Positions 31,050 to 39,114 of a stretch of 64,000 bases of DNA are shown here, in pieces. How positions within the stretch are numbered: the first letter of the stretch is position 1; each line of letters opens with the position of its first letter. Position numbers and translations under genes: made by a program. Source of the DNA: Pseudomonas rubra (GTDB lineage Bacteria; Pseudomonadota; Gammaproteobacteria; Pseudomonadales; Pseudomonadaceae); contig NZ_JAMDGZ010000019.1 in assembly GCF_028656935.1 (NCBI RefSeq), positions 186,001 through 250,000 of the forward strand. The letters run 5' to 3'. The notes beneath the pieces were generated by a model. It was not told the origin of the DNA and did not search any database. It saw only the letters and a list, made by a program, of their open reading frames with translations.

Positions 31050-33170
31050 ATGGATTGCGCGCAACCTCAGTCACACGATAGCGGCTCAGTGCTGCTGGTC
31101 GTTGATGACTACCCGGAAAACCTGATCAGCATGCGGGCCTTGCTGGCTCGCCAGGATTGGCAAGTACTCACCGCGAGCTCGGGGACCGAAGCCCTGAGCG
31201 CGCTGCTCGAACATGAAGTGGACCTGGTCCTGCTGGATGTGCAGATGCCGGGCATGGACGGTTTCGAGGTCGCCCGCTTGATGCGCGGCAGTCAGCGCAC
31301 GCGCCTGACCCCGATCATCTTCCTTACCGCCAACGAGCAGTCCCAGGCCGCCGTGCTCAAGGGCTATGCCAGTGGCGCGGTTGACTACCTGTTCAAGCCC
31401 TTCGACCCGCAGATCCTCAAGCCCAAGGTCCAGGCGTTGCTCGAACAGCAGCGCAACCGCCGCTCGTTGCAGCGTCTGAGTCGCGACCTGGAAGCTGCAC
31501 GGGCATTCAGTGCCTCGGTGCTCAACAATGCCGCCGAAGGCATTCTGGTGGTGGCTGAGGATGGTCAGATCACCTTTGCCAACCCGGCCATTTCACACTT
31601 GCTCAAGGCGCCCGTCGAGGCGTTGCAGGGCACTCGCCTGCTCGACTTCGTGCAAGCGCCGGGGATGACCTTGTGGAGTGAGTCGGCCTTTTATCAGGCC
31701 TACCTGGATCGGCAGATCTTCCGCATTCACGATGCCCTGCTGCGCACGGCGAGCGGTGAGCCGGTGCCGGTGGCGCTGTCGTGTTCGCCCCTGACCGACG
31801 GCCAGCGGGCCATGGTCGTCACCGTGCTGGACATGTCGGTGGTGCGCAGCCTGCACCAGCAACTGGAGTTTCAGGCCGTCACCGACCCCTTGACCGGCCT
31901 GCTCAATCGCCGCGGCTTCTACCAGGCGGCCGAGAGCGCGTTGGTGCGCAATGAGCGTAGCGACAAGAGCCAGGCCTTGATGTACCTGGACCTGGATGGC
32001 TTCAAGCACATCAATGACTTTCTTGGTCATGAAGCTGGCGACCGGGTGCTGCACTGGGTCGCCGAGCAGCTCAAGGATTGCCTGGGGGCCAAAGCGATCC
32101 TTGCGCGGATGGGCGGCGATGAGTTCACTGCGCTGTTCGATGCCCTGGAGTATCCGGAGCAGGCCGCGCGCTTTGCCGAGCGGGTGATCGAGCGGATGTC
32201 CATCTGTCAGCAGGTCGAAGGCATGGACGTCACCTTGGGCGTGAGTATCGGCATTGCCACCTACCCCGACTGTGGCGCCAACCTCGACGGCCTGCTGCGC
32301 GCGGCCGATGCTGCGATGTATGCGGCCAAGCAGGCCGGGCGCCAGCAATACCGCTATTACGACCAGGACCTCAATGGCCGGGCGCGCTCACGCTTGATGC
32401 TCGAAAACTCGGTGCGCGGGGCCATTGAGCACCAGGACTTCAGCCTGGTCTATCAGCCTCAGGTGGCCTTCGCCGATGGGCGCCTGCGTGGCTTTGAGGC
32501 GCTGCTGCGCTGGCAGCACCCAAGCGTCGGCGATGTCCCGCCGGGGTTGTTCCTGCCCTTGCTGGAGGAGGCGCGGCTGATCTCGCAACTGGCCAGTTGG
32601 ATCTATGCCCAGGGTGTGGCCCAGCGGCGCGACTGGCGCGAATGCTTCGACCCCTCTCTGGTGCTGGGCATCAGCCTTAGCCGTGTGCAGTTCGCCATGC
32701 CTAACCTGGCCGAGGAGCTGGGGCGGGTGATCGCCAGCCAGGGCTTGGACCCGGCGCAGCTTGAGGTCGAGGTTGCCGAAACCTCGTTGATGGTCAACAA
32801 CGACGTGGCTTTGAAGCAGCTGCGCAAGTTGCGCGAGCTGGGCGTGCGTATCGCCCTGGACGATTTCGGTGCCGGCGATTGTTCGTTGCGCATGTTGCGT
32901 GACCTGCCGATCGATACGCTCAAGCTCGACCGGCATCTGGTCGCCCGATTGCCAGATTCTCAGGCCGACGCGGCGCTGGTGTGCTGTGTCATCGAGTTGT
33001 GCAGGCAGTACGCTATCAGCGTGATTGCCGAAGGTGTCGAAACCCTTGAACAGGCGAACTGGCTGCGGGCCAATGGCTGCGAGTACGTGCAGGGCTTTCT
33101 GGTGGCACGGCCGATGACCGCGCTTGATGCCGGGGTGTTTCCGGGCTTTTTTGACTGGCAGCGGGTGTAG
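31050..33170 (+). CDS. cfcR: Response regulator with PAS, GGDEF and EAL domains (c-di-GMP turnover), CfcR type
   Basis: A 706-residue multidomain regulator. Receiver (about 12-135): acidic pair VVDDY, phospho-acceptor Asp in LLDVQMPGMDGFE, Thr in FLTANE, Lys in FKPFD. PAS (about 150-265): NNAAEGILVVAEDGQITFANPA. GGDEF (about 280-440): intact RMGGDEFTAL, so diguanylate cyclase is possible. EAL (about 455-700): GFEALLRW, EVAETSL, DDFGAGDCSL and VIAEGVETLEQ; the metal-binding residues are largely kept, though loop 6 reads DDFGAGD rather than DDFGTGY. The position right after fba matches P. putida cfcR, a diguanylate-cyclase response regulator reported to be RpoS-dependent and to raise c-di-GMP. 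No sensor kinase gene is adjacent. Confidence 0.88.
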   Translation: MDCAQPQSHDSGSVLLVVDDYPENLISMRALLARQDWQVLTASSGTEALSALLEHEVDLVLLDVQMPGMDGFEVARLMRGSQRTRLTPIIFLTANEQSQAAVLKGYASGAVDYLFKPFDPQILKPKVQALLEQQRNRRSLQRLSRDLEAARAFSASVLNNAAEGILVVAEDGQITFANPAISHLLKAPVEALQGTRLLDFVQAPGMTLWSESAFYQAYLDRQIFRIHDALLRTASGEPVPVALSCSPLTDGQRAMVVTVLDMSVVRSLHQQLEFQAVTDPLTGLLNRRGFYQAAESALVRNERSDKSQALMYLDLDGFKHINDFLGHEAGDRVLHWVAEQLKDCLGAKAILARMGGDEFTALFDALEYPEQAARFAERVIERMSICQQVEGMDVTLGVSIGIATYPDCGANLDGLLRAADAAMYAAKQAGRQQYRYYDQDLNGRARSRLMLENSVRGAIEHQDFSLVYQPQVAFADGRLRGFEALLRWQHPSVGDVPPGLFLPLLEEARLISQLASWIYAQGVAQRRDWRECFDPSLVLGISLSRVQFAMPNLAEELGRVIASQGLDPAQLEVEVAETSLMVNNDVALKQLRKLRELGVRIALDDFGAGDCSLRMLRDLPIDTLKLDRHLVARLPDSQADAALVCCVIELCRQYAISVIAEGVETLEQANWLRANGCEYVQGFLVARPMTALDAGVFPGFFDWQRV

Positions 33171-33210
33171 TTGGGTACACTGGGCGTTTTCTCGCCCGTC
33201 GTTTTTGATC

Positions 33211-33711
33211 ATGACCGTGCTCAAGTACCTGCAAGCCTACCCGCCCGCCCTACAAGATCAGGTGCGCCAGTTGATTGCCAGCAATCGCCTGGGCGACTAC
33301 CTGCTGCAGCGCTATCCGGACAAGCATGCAGTACAGAGTGACAAGGCACTTTACACCTATGCCCAGGCGCTCAAGCAGGAGCACCTGCGCAATGCGCCGA
33401 ACCTCGACAAGGTGCTGTTCGACAATCGACTTGACCTCACCCATCGCGCGCTCGGCCTGCACACGGCGGTATCGCGGGTACAGGGCGGCAAGCTGAAGGC
33501 CAAGAAGGAAATTCGCATTGCCTCGTTGTTCAAGGACGCGGCGCCGCAGTTCCTGAAGATGATCGTGGTGCACGAACTGGCGCACCTCAAAGAGTCCGAT
33601 CACAACAAGGCGTTCTACCAGCTCTGCGAGTACATGCAGCCGGGCTACCATCAACTGGAATTCGACCTGCGGGTTTACCTGACCTACCGCGAGCTGCCCG
33701 CCAGCCTGTAG
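33211..33711 (+). CDS. YgjP-like M48-type metallopeptidase domain protein
   Basis: A 166-residue protein with the zinc-protease signature HELAHLKESDHNKAFYQL (HExxH plus a downstream His), in the context MIVVHELAHLKE. This matches the DUF45/YgjP-like family of small soluble metallopeptidases whose substrates are unknown. The N-terminal 90 residues are helical and hydrophilic (LKYLQAYPPALQDQVRQL). The start at 33211 is ATG; the frame runs open upstream into the end of cfcR without family support. There is no signal peptide, so it is cytoplasmic. The next gene begins 17 bp later on the same strand. Confidence 0.86.
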   Translation: MTVLKYLQAYPPALQDQVRQLIASNRLGDYLLQRYPDKHAVQSDKALYTYAQALKQEHLRNAPNLDKVLFDNRLDLTHRALGLHTAVSRVQGGKLKAKKEIRIASLFKDAAPQFLKMIVVHELAHLKESDHNKAFYQLCEYMQPGYHQLEFDLRVYLTYRELPASL

Positions 33712-33728
33712 GCCCTGAGGATGTGCCA

Positions 33729-34025
33729 ATGGAAGTGAGCAAGACCAAGAGCAGTTTTTACCGTCGGCTGTATGTGGCCTGGCTGATCGACAGCCAGACC
33801 GCCAGTACGGTCCCGGCCCTGGTGGAGGCCACCGGGATGCCGCGGCGCACCGCCCAGGACACCATTGCCGCGCTGGCTGACCTGGATATTGTCTGCGAGT
33901 TCGAGCAGCAGGCCGGGGCACGCAACCATGCTGGCCACTACCGGATTCGCGATTGGGGAGCGATCGACAAGCAGTGGATCATTCAGCACTTGCGCGCCAT
34001 TCGCGAAGTGCTCGGTTACCCCTGA
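33729..34025 (+). CDS. Small winged helix-turn-helix protein
   Basis: A 98-residue protein. Residues 20-60 read as a helix-turn-helix (TVPALVEATGMPRRTAQDTIAALADLDIVCEFEQ), followed by a wing-like segment (GHYRIRDWGAI) and a C-terminal helix. This fits small MarR/winged-helix DNA-binding proteins conserved in Pseudomonas. Either GTG 33723 or ATG 33729 could start it; the ATG is used here with GAGGA upstream. It lies 17 bp behind the metallopeptidase gene, so the pair may be cotranscribed. No ligand domain is present and the target genes are unknown. Confidence 0.78.
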   Translation: MEVSKTKSSFYRRLYVAWLIDSQTASTVPALVEATGMPRRTAQDTIAALADLDIVCEFEQQAGARNHAGHYRIRDWGAIDKQWIIQHLRAIREVLGYP

Positions 34026-34031
34026 GGGCCT

Positions 34032-34098
34032 CATCGCTGGCAAGCCAGCTCCCACAAGTTTCTGTGCAACTCCTGTGGGAGCTGGCTTGCCAGCGATG
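34032..34098. repeat. Paired REP elements, GCTGGCAAG family
   Basis: CATCGCTGGCAAGCCAGCTC and its near-perfect inverted copy ending in GCTTGCCAGCGATG are separated by about 20 bases. It lies between the convergent wHTH and elaA genes. Confidence 0.85.
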
Positions 34099-34120
34099 GG
34101 CTGCGCAGCAGCCCTGAACT

Positions 34121-34573
34121 TCAGCCCCGGCGCATGCCGATATGCGGAATATCGTCTTCCAGGTACTCTACTCCCGCCACCTTGAAGCCATGGCGCCCAT
34201 AGTAATCCTGCAAATGCGCCTGAGCGGAAAGGTACACCGGCACCTCGGGCCAGAATTCCTCTGCGTACTTGAGCCCCTGCTCCATCAACTCATGCCCCAA
34301 CCCGCGACCGCGTGCGTCAGCGGCAATCAGCACCCGGCCAATGACCACGTCACCGCCCTGGGATTGCGGATCGAGCAAGCGCAGGTATGCCAGCAGTTTG
34401 TCATCCTCCCAGGCCATCAGGTGACAGGTATCGCCTTCCAGGTCCTGGCCATCGACATCCTGGTAGGCGCATTTCTGTTCGACCACGAAGACTTCGGTGC
34501 GCAGTTGCAGAATGGCATAGAGTTGTTCCTTGCCAATGTCACTGTGGTGTTTGCAGATCCAGTCGATGGCCAT
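34121..34573 (-). CDS. elaA: GNAT-family N-acetyltransferase ElaA
   Basis: A 150-residue GCN5-related acetyltransferase. It carries the ElaA-type N-terminus LYAILQLRTEVFVVEQKCAYQDVDGQD, LMAWEDDKLLAYLRLL, and the acetyl-CoA-binding GRVLIAADARGRGLGHELMEQGL (R-x-x-G-x-G/A). The C-terminus has LQDYYGRHGFKVAGVEYLEDDIPHIGMRR, typical of ElaA. The acceptor substrate is unknown. It stands alone, converging on the wHTH gene across a REP element. Confidence 0.92.
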   Translation of the reverse strand: MAIDWICKHHSDIGKEQLYAILQLRTEVFVVEQKCAYQDVDGQDLEGDTCHLMAWEDDKLLAYLRLLDPQSQGGDVVIGRVLIAADARGRGLGHELMEQGLKYAEEFWPEVPVYLSAQAHLQDYYGRHGFKVAGVEYLEDDIPHIGMRRG

Positions 34574-34670
34574 GGGCGTCTCTCAAGCGGTTGATACCCC
34601 TGATCATGGCAGACAGCGAGGCGAGGGTCTAATTGCTGCAGGTCAACACAGGCTCAAAGTCGACCAGAAT

Positions 34671-34697
34671 AGAGGCCATTTGATATCATTTGCCTCT
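34671..34697. repeat. Interrupted inverted repeat upstream of the binding-protein gene
   Basis: AGAGGC and GCCTCT flank a central self-complementary TGATATCA (34681-34688), about 110 bp before the start at 34806. The outer and inner dyads are offset by half a base, so it may be chance or a regulator site. Confidence 0.35.
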
Positions 34698-34805
34698 GCC
34701 CGATTACTTCTTCTTTGTGTAACCTGCGATGGCTGATAGGCACTGAACATTCTCAAGCAGTTGAAATCAACGGCGCGAACCAGGGGTTCGCTAAAGGATT
34801 TGAGC

Positions 34806-35546
34806 ATGCGGCCATTGCTTCGAGTCTTGGTTTTACTGGGAATACTGCTACTGGCGAGCACGGCGGCGCAGGCCGCAAAACTGCGTCTGGTTGCCGACAG
34901 CTGGCCACCCTTCACGGATGCCAACATGGCCAACGGTGGCCTGGCCACGGCCATCGTCACCACCGCCCTGACCCGTGCCGGCTATGCCAGCCAGTATGAG
35001 CAGGTGCCTTGGGCGCGGGCGCTGCTGGGGGTGGGGGACGGCCGCTACGATGTGCTGGTCAATGCCTGGTATAACGATTCGCGCACCCAGATTGGCCAGT
35101 TTTCCGCAGGCTACCTGACCAACCGTATACGCCTGCTCAAGCGCAAAGGTGACGCGGTGCGCTTCAATGCCTTGAGCGACCTGTACCCGTTCCCCGTTGC
35201 CGTGGTGCGCGACTATGCCTACTCACCCGAGTTCGACAACGACGCCAACTTGCAGAAGATTCCGGTGCGCAGTTTTTCCGTCGCCGTCGGCATGCTGGCC
35301 GCTGGTCGTGTGCGTTTGGCACTGGAAGACGAGTTTGTTGCAGGTTACTACCTCAAACGCGAGCCCAAAGCGGTGCGGGAGGCGGTAGAGTTCTTCGACA
35401 AGCCCGTCAGCGAGAACAGCCTGCATATCCTGGTCAGCCTGAAGAACCCCGAGCACCAGCAGATTGTCGCCGGCTTCGACCGCGCCATTGCTCAGATGAA
35501 AGCCGACGGCAGCTATGCCCGGCTGCTCAAGCAGCACGGCCTGTAA
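34806..35546 (+). CDS. Periplasmic solute-binding protein, SBP_bac_3-like
   Basis: A 246-residue protein with a clear signal peptide (residues 1-23, ending AQA-AKL). The binding fold starts LRLVADSWPPFTDANMANGGLATAIVTTALTRAGY. It continues YDVLVNAWYNDSRTQIGQFSAGYLTNRIRLLKRKG and ends with the helix FDRAIAQMKADGSYARLLKQHGL typical of family 3 proteins. RBS AAGGA precedes ATG 34806, and the upstream in-frame ATG at 34761 is not needed. No transporter genes adjoin it. It resembles the orphan binding protein at 11503-12288 in type, not as an obvious recent duplicate. The ligand is unknown. Confidence 0.82.
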   Translation: MRPLLRVLVLLGILLLASTAAQAAKLRLVADSWPPFTDANMANGGLATAIVTTALTRAGYASQYEQVPWARALLGVGDGRYDVLVNAWYNDSRTQIGQFSAGYLTNRIRLLKRKGDAVRFNALSDLYPFPVAVVRDYAYSPEFDNDANLQKIPVRSFSVAVGMLAAGRVRLALEDEFVAGYYLKREPKAVREAVEFFDKPVSENSLHILVSLKNPEHQQIVAGFDRAIAQMKADGSYARLLKQHGL

Positions 35547-37730
35547 TCAGGCCGAGGCGCTGTCCTTGATCAGGTGCGCGGCGAGCGTGCGCAACGGCCC
35601 CAGTTGCCGGCAGATCAGTGCCAGCTGGGTTTGGACCAGGCGCTGGTTTTCATCGAGTTCTTCGGGCATCTGCTCAAGGTCGTTGGCCAGGGCTTCCTCG
35701 ACATCGCTGTGGATCGCCACCGGCAGTTTGCTGGCCAGGCCTTCGGCGATCTCATCCAGGCTGTTGGCCAGGCTTGCCCCGGCGCTATCGATCAGTTGCT
35801 CGCGAACCTCGCTAGCAAGGGCTGTGTCGCGGTGTGCGCCCAGGCCCGAAAGATAGCTGAGCAGGGTGTGCGAGAGCACCAGGAAGCGGAAGCCGACGTC
35901 TGCTTCTTTACGAAAATGCCCGGGCTCCATGAGCATGTTGGACAGGGTGGTCGACAGCGCCGCATCGGCGTTGTGGGCATTGCGCCGGGCCAGGCGGTAG
36001 GCCAGATCGTCGCTCTTGCCCTGGGCGTATTGCTGCATGATCTGGCGTAGGTAGGTACTGTTGCAGCTCAGGGTGTTGGCCAGCACTTTGTTCAGGCGCC
36101 GGCCCTGCCAGTCCGGGAGGAACAGGAAGACTGCAAGGATGGCGATCAGGCTGCCCACCAGAGTATCGAACAGCCTTGGCAGGAACAGTCCGTAGCCATC
36201 GCCGATCTGGTTGAAGCAGAACAGCACCATCAGGGTAATCGCTGCCGTGGCCAGGGTATAGCGGGTAGTGCGGTTGACGAAGAACACCACCCCAGCGGCG
36301 ACGGCGAATAGCGACTGGATGATGGGGCTGGGGAACAGGTCGAACAGCGCCCAGCCGACGGTCAGGCCGATGGCGGTGCCGATGATCCGTTGCACCAGCT
36401 TGCGCCGTGTGGCGCCGTAGTTGGGCTGGCAGACGAACAGGGTGGTGAGGATGATCCAGTAGCCTTGGGTCGGGTGTATCAGGTGCACCATGCCATAGCC
36501 GATCGACAGCGCCAGGGGCAGGCGCAGGGCGTGGCGAAACAGCAGCGAGGTAGGCGTCAGTTGCTGGCGCAGGCGGCTCCAGACGTCCTTGAAGTTGCGC
36601 GGCGAACGGTCGAGCAGGCTGCTGTCGCTGGCATCGGCGAGGTTGTCGGGGTTGCTGGCGTCGCTGAGCAGGCGGTCGAGGGTCGCAAGGTTGGCCGCCA
36701 GCGCCCGCAGTGAACGCAGCAAGCCGCGCCAGGCCGGATTGCTCTGGATGCGCAGGTGCTCCAGGGATGCGTGCAGGTCTTCCAGGGCCTGGGCGAAGCT
36801 GGTGTCGTAGATGAACGGCTGGCGCAACTGGATTGATTCTGACAGTTGCTGGCAAGCCACGCCCTGCTGGCGCAGCAGGCGCTGGCAGCGGAACAGCACA
36901 TCGCTGTGGAAGAAGGCTTCGGTCAGGGCGTTGTACGGGTAGTGTGAAGAGCTGGCGCGCTCGTGGATGTCCTGGGCAAGGAAGTACAATTTCAAGTAGC
37001 GGCTGACTTTCGAGCCCGGCCGGCCATTGCCGACCCGGTGCAGGATGATCTCCTTGGCCGCATTGAGCGCAGCCACTACCCGGCCATTCTGTTGCGCCAG
37101 CTCCAGGCGGCGGGCTTCGACGTCCAGCTGGCGGATCGGTTCGAACAGGGTGGCTTTGAGCTTGAGGTAGCGGCCCAGTTCACGGAACAACCGGGCCAGG
37201 CTCTGCTGCACCGGCTGGTTGGAAAACAGTGCCTGCCACAGTACCGAAAGCAGGCCGTACCAGGCGGCGCCGGCCACCAGCAGCAGGGGCTCGTGCCAGA
37301 AGTCAGTGACTTCGCCGCCGCGCTGGTCGACGCCGATCATGGTATAGACCGACAGGATCAGCGTCGCCGAGGCGATGGCGCCGTAGCGCTCACCGAGGGC
37401 GCCGAGCATGGTCAGGGCGAAGCTGGCCAGGGCCAGGGCGCAGCCGAAGATAATCGGGTAAGGGAACAGTAACTCCACCGACAGCGCGGCGACGGTGAAA
37501 CACACCAAGGTGACGGCCAGGGCATTCAGGCGCCCCTGCCAGCTGTCGTCGGTCTCGGCCAGGGCGCTGGCAATAATCCCCAGGAACAGCGGAATCAGCA
37601 GACTCATCTCGTCCTTGTACCAGCACAGCAACATGCTGCCGGTCAGGGCGATGAGAACGCGGATGGCGTAGCTGAACTTGTCCAGGGCCCAGAGGCGGCG
37701 CAACGATTGGCTGAGCGAGGAGGATGACAT
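35547..37730 (-). CDS. FUSC-family inner-membrane transporter, YccS-like
   Basis: A 727-residue inner-membrane protein with two hydrophobic blocks (about residues 20-160 and 400-520), each of several helices, and large soluble segments, the layout of YccS/YhfK. Seen are the N-terminal FSYAIRVLIALTGSMLLCWY, CQPNYGATRRKLVQRIIGTAIGL and the FLPRLFDTLVGSLIAILAVFLFLPDWQGRRL region. The RRK loop and the DT-x-x-G motif are typical of FUSC/aromatic acid exporter proteins. Substrate unknown; relatives are tied to aromatic acid or fusaric acid efflux. Its stop codon directly abuts the stop of the convergent binding-protein gene with no gap. Confidence 0.88.
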   Translation of the reverse strand: MSSSSLSQSLRRLWALDKFSYAIRVLIALTGSMLLCWYKDEMSLLIPLFLGIIASALAETDDSWQGRLNALAVTLVCFTVAALSVELLFPYPIIFGCALALASFALTMLGALGERYGAIASATLILSVYTMIGVDQRGGEVTDFWHEPLLLVAGAAWYGLLSVLWQALFSNQPVQQSLARLFRELGRYLKLKATLFEPIRQLDVEARRLELAQQNGRVVAALNAAKEIILHRVGNGRPGSKVSRYLKLYFLAQDIHERASSSHYPYNALTEAFFHSDVLFRCQRLLRQQGVACQQLSESIQLRQPFIYDTSFAQALEDLHASLEHLRIQSNPAWRGLLRSLRALAANLATLDRLLSDASNPDNLADASDSSLLDRSPRNFKDVWSRLRQQLTPTSLLFRHALRLPLALSIGYGMVHLIHPTQGYWIILTTLFVCQPNYGATRRKLVQRIIGTAIGLTVGWALFDLFPSPIIQSLFAVAAGVVFFVNRTTRYTLATAAITLMVLFCFNQIGDGYGLFLPRLFDTLVGSLIAILAVFLFLPDWQGRRLNKVLANTLSCNSTYLRQIMQQYAQGKSDDLAYRLARRNAHNADAALSTTLSNMLMEPGHFRKEADVGFRFLVLSHTLLSYLSGLGAHRDTALASEVREQLIDSAGASLANSLDEIAEGLASKLPVAIHSDVEEALANDLEQMPEELDENQRLVQTQLALICRQLGPLRTLAAHLIKDSASA

Positions 37731-37847
37731 GTCGGGTGGGCAGGCCTTGGGCGATGATCGAAATTGAGCCAGTCAAATGGCAGTCGTGTTACCACGGCCC
37801 TTGACCAGCAAAATTTGTTCCTTGATGCGCTGATTCTACCGCGAAGG

Positions 37848-39029
37848 TTAGACGAACTGCGCGGCCGCGTACGCCGAGGCCCAGGCCCACTGGAAGTTGA
37901 AGCCACCCAGGTGGCCGCTGACGTCGAGCACTTCGCCGATAAAGTACAGGCCCGGGCTTTTCAGCGATTCCATGGTTTTCGACGAGACTTCGCGGGTATC
38001 GACGCCGCCCAGGGTGACTTCAGCGGTGCGATAGCCTTCGGTGCCGGCCGGCACCACCTGCCAGGCCCCAAGCTTGTCGCTGACCTGGGCCAGTTCCGCC
38101 GGGGTGTACTGCTTCATCGGTTTGGAGGCGAACCAGTGTTCGGCCAGCAGGTTGGCCATCTTCTTGGTGAAGATCTCCCCGAGCAGGGTCTTGAGCTCGC
38201 TGTTGGGGCGCTCGGCCTGCTGCTGTTGCAGCCAGCTCAGGGCGTCGTGCTCTGGCAGCAGGTTGATCTCAACGGTATCGCCGGCCTGCCAGAACGAAGA
38301 AATCTGCAGGATCGCCGGGCCGCTCAGGCCGCGGTGGGTGAACAGCAGGTTCTCGCGAAAGCTGTTGCCGTTGCAACTGGCCACGCAATCTACCGAGGTG
38401 CCCGACAGTTCAGTGCAGATTGCCTTGAGCTGCGGTTCGGTGATGGTAAATGGCACCAGGCCTGCACGGGTCGGTAGCAGGCTGTGGCCGAACTGGCGGG
38501 CGACCTGATAGCCGAAGCCGGTGGCGCCCAGGGTCGGGATCGACAGGCCGCCGGTGGCGATCACCAGTGACTGGCAACGGAACTGGCCGGCGCTGGTTTC
38601 CAGCAGGTAGCCGCTGTCGAGTTTTTCGATCTGCTCGATGCTGGTGTCCATGCGCAACTCGGCGCCAGCGCTGGCGCATTCGTCCAGGAGCATGCCGAGG
38701 ATGTCGCTGGATTTGTTATCGCAGAACAGCTGGCCGAGTTTTTTCTCGTGATAGGGCACGCCGTGCTTGCCGACCATCTCGATGAAGTCCCACTGGGTGT
38801 AGCGGGCCAGGGCTGACTTGCAAAAGTGCGGGTTCTGCGAGAGGAAGTTGCCAGGCTCAGTGTACATGTTGGTGAAATTGCAGCGGCCACCGCCGGACAT
38901 GAGGATCTTTTTGCCCGGTTTGTTGGCATGGTCGAGCAACAGCACCTGACGGCCGCGTTTGGCGGCGCTCAAGGCGCACATCAGGCCGGCGGCGCCAGCG
39001 CCGATGATGATCACTTCGGTGGAACGCAC
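37848..39029 (-). CDS. BaiN/HI0933-family NAD(P)/FAD-dependent oxidoreductase
   Basis: A 393-residue flavoprotein. FAD motif VIIIGAGAAGLMCALSAAKRG lies at residues 5-25, followed by GKKILMSGGGRCNFTN, the hallmark of the HI0933/BaiN family. Further on are VIATGGLSIPTLGATGFGYQ and the C-terminal GLYFIGEVLDVSGHLGGFNFQWAWASAYAAAQ. The start is GTG at 39029, the only in-frame start before the FAD motif, with GAGG upstream. The family reduces unknown or diverse substrates; BaiN itself acts on bile acids in gut bacteria, which should not be assumed here. It lies downstream of a REP hairpin. Confidence 0.92.
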   Translation of the reverse strand: MRSTEVIIIGAGAAGLMCALSAAKRGRQVLLLDHANKPGKKILMSGGGRCNFTNMYTEPGNFLSQNPHFCKSALARYTQWDFIEMVGKHGVPYHEKKLGQLFCDNKSSDILGMLLDECASAGAELRMDTSIEQIEKLDSGYLLETSAGQFRCQSLVIATGGLSIPTLGATGFGYQVARQFGHSLLPTRAGLVPFTITEPQLKAICTELSGTSVDCVASCNGNSFRENLLFTHRGLSGPAILQISSFWQAGDTVEINLLPEHDALSWLQQQQAERPNSELKTLLGEIFTKKMANLLAEHWFASKPMKQYTPAELAQVSDKLGAWQVVPAGTEGYRTAEVTLGGVDTREVSSKTMESLKSPGLYFIGEVLDVSGHLGGFNFQWAWASAYAAAQFV

Positions 39030-39063
39030 TGCTAAATCCTCGAGAGTTCGGTGGTGATGCGAT

Positions 39064-39105
39064 CGCGGGGCAAGCCCGCTCCTGTAGGAGCGGGCTTGCC
39101 CCGCG
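39064..39105. repeat. REP hairpin with 20-bp perfect arms, GCGGGGCAAGC family
   Basis: Arms 39064-39083 and 39086-39105 are exactly complementary around GT. It sits between dbpA and the BaiN-type gene, both on the minus strand. Confidence 0.87.
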
Positions 39106-39114
39106 AAAAGGTTG

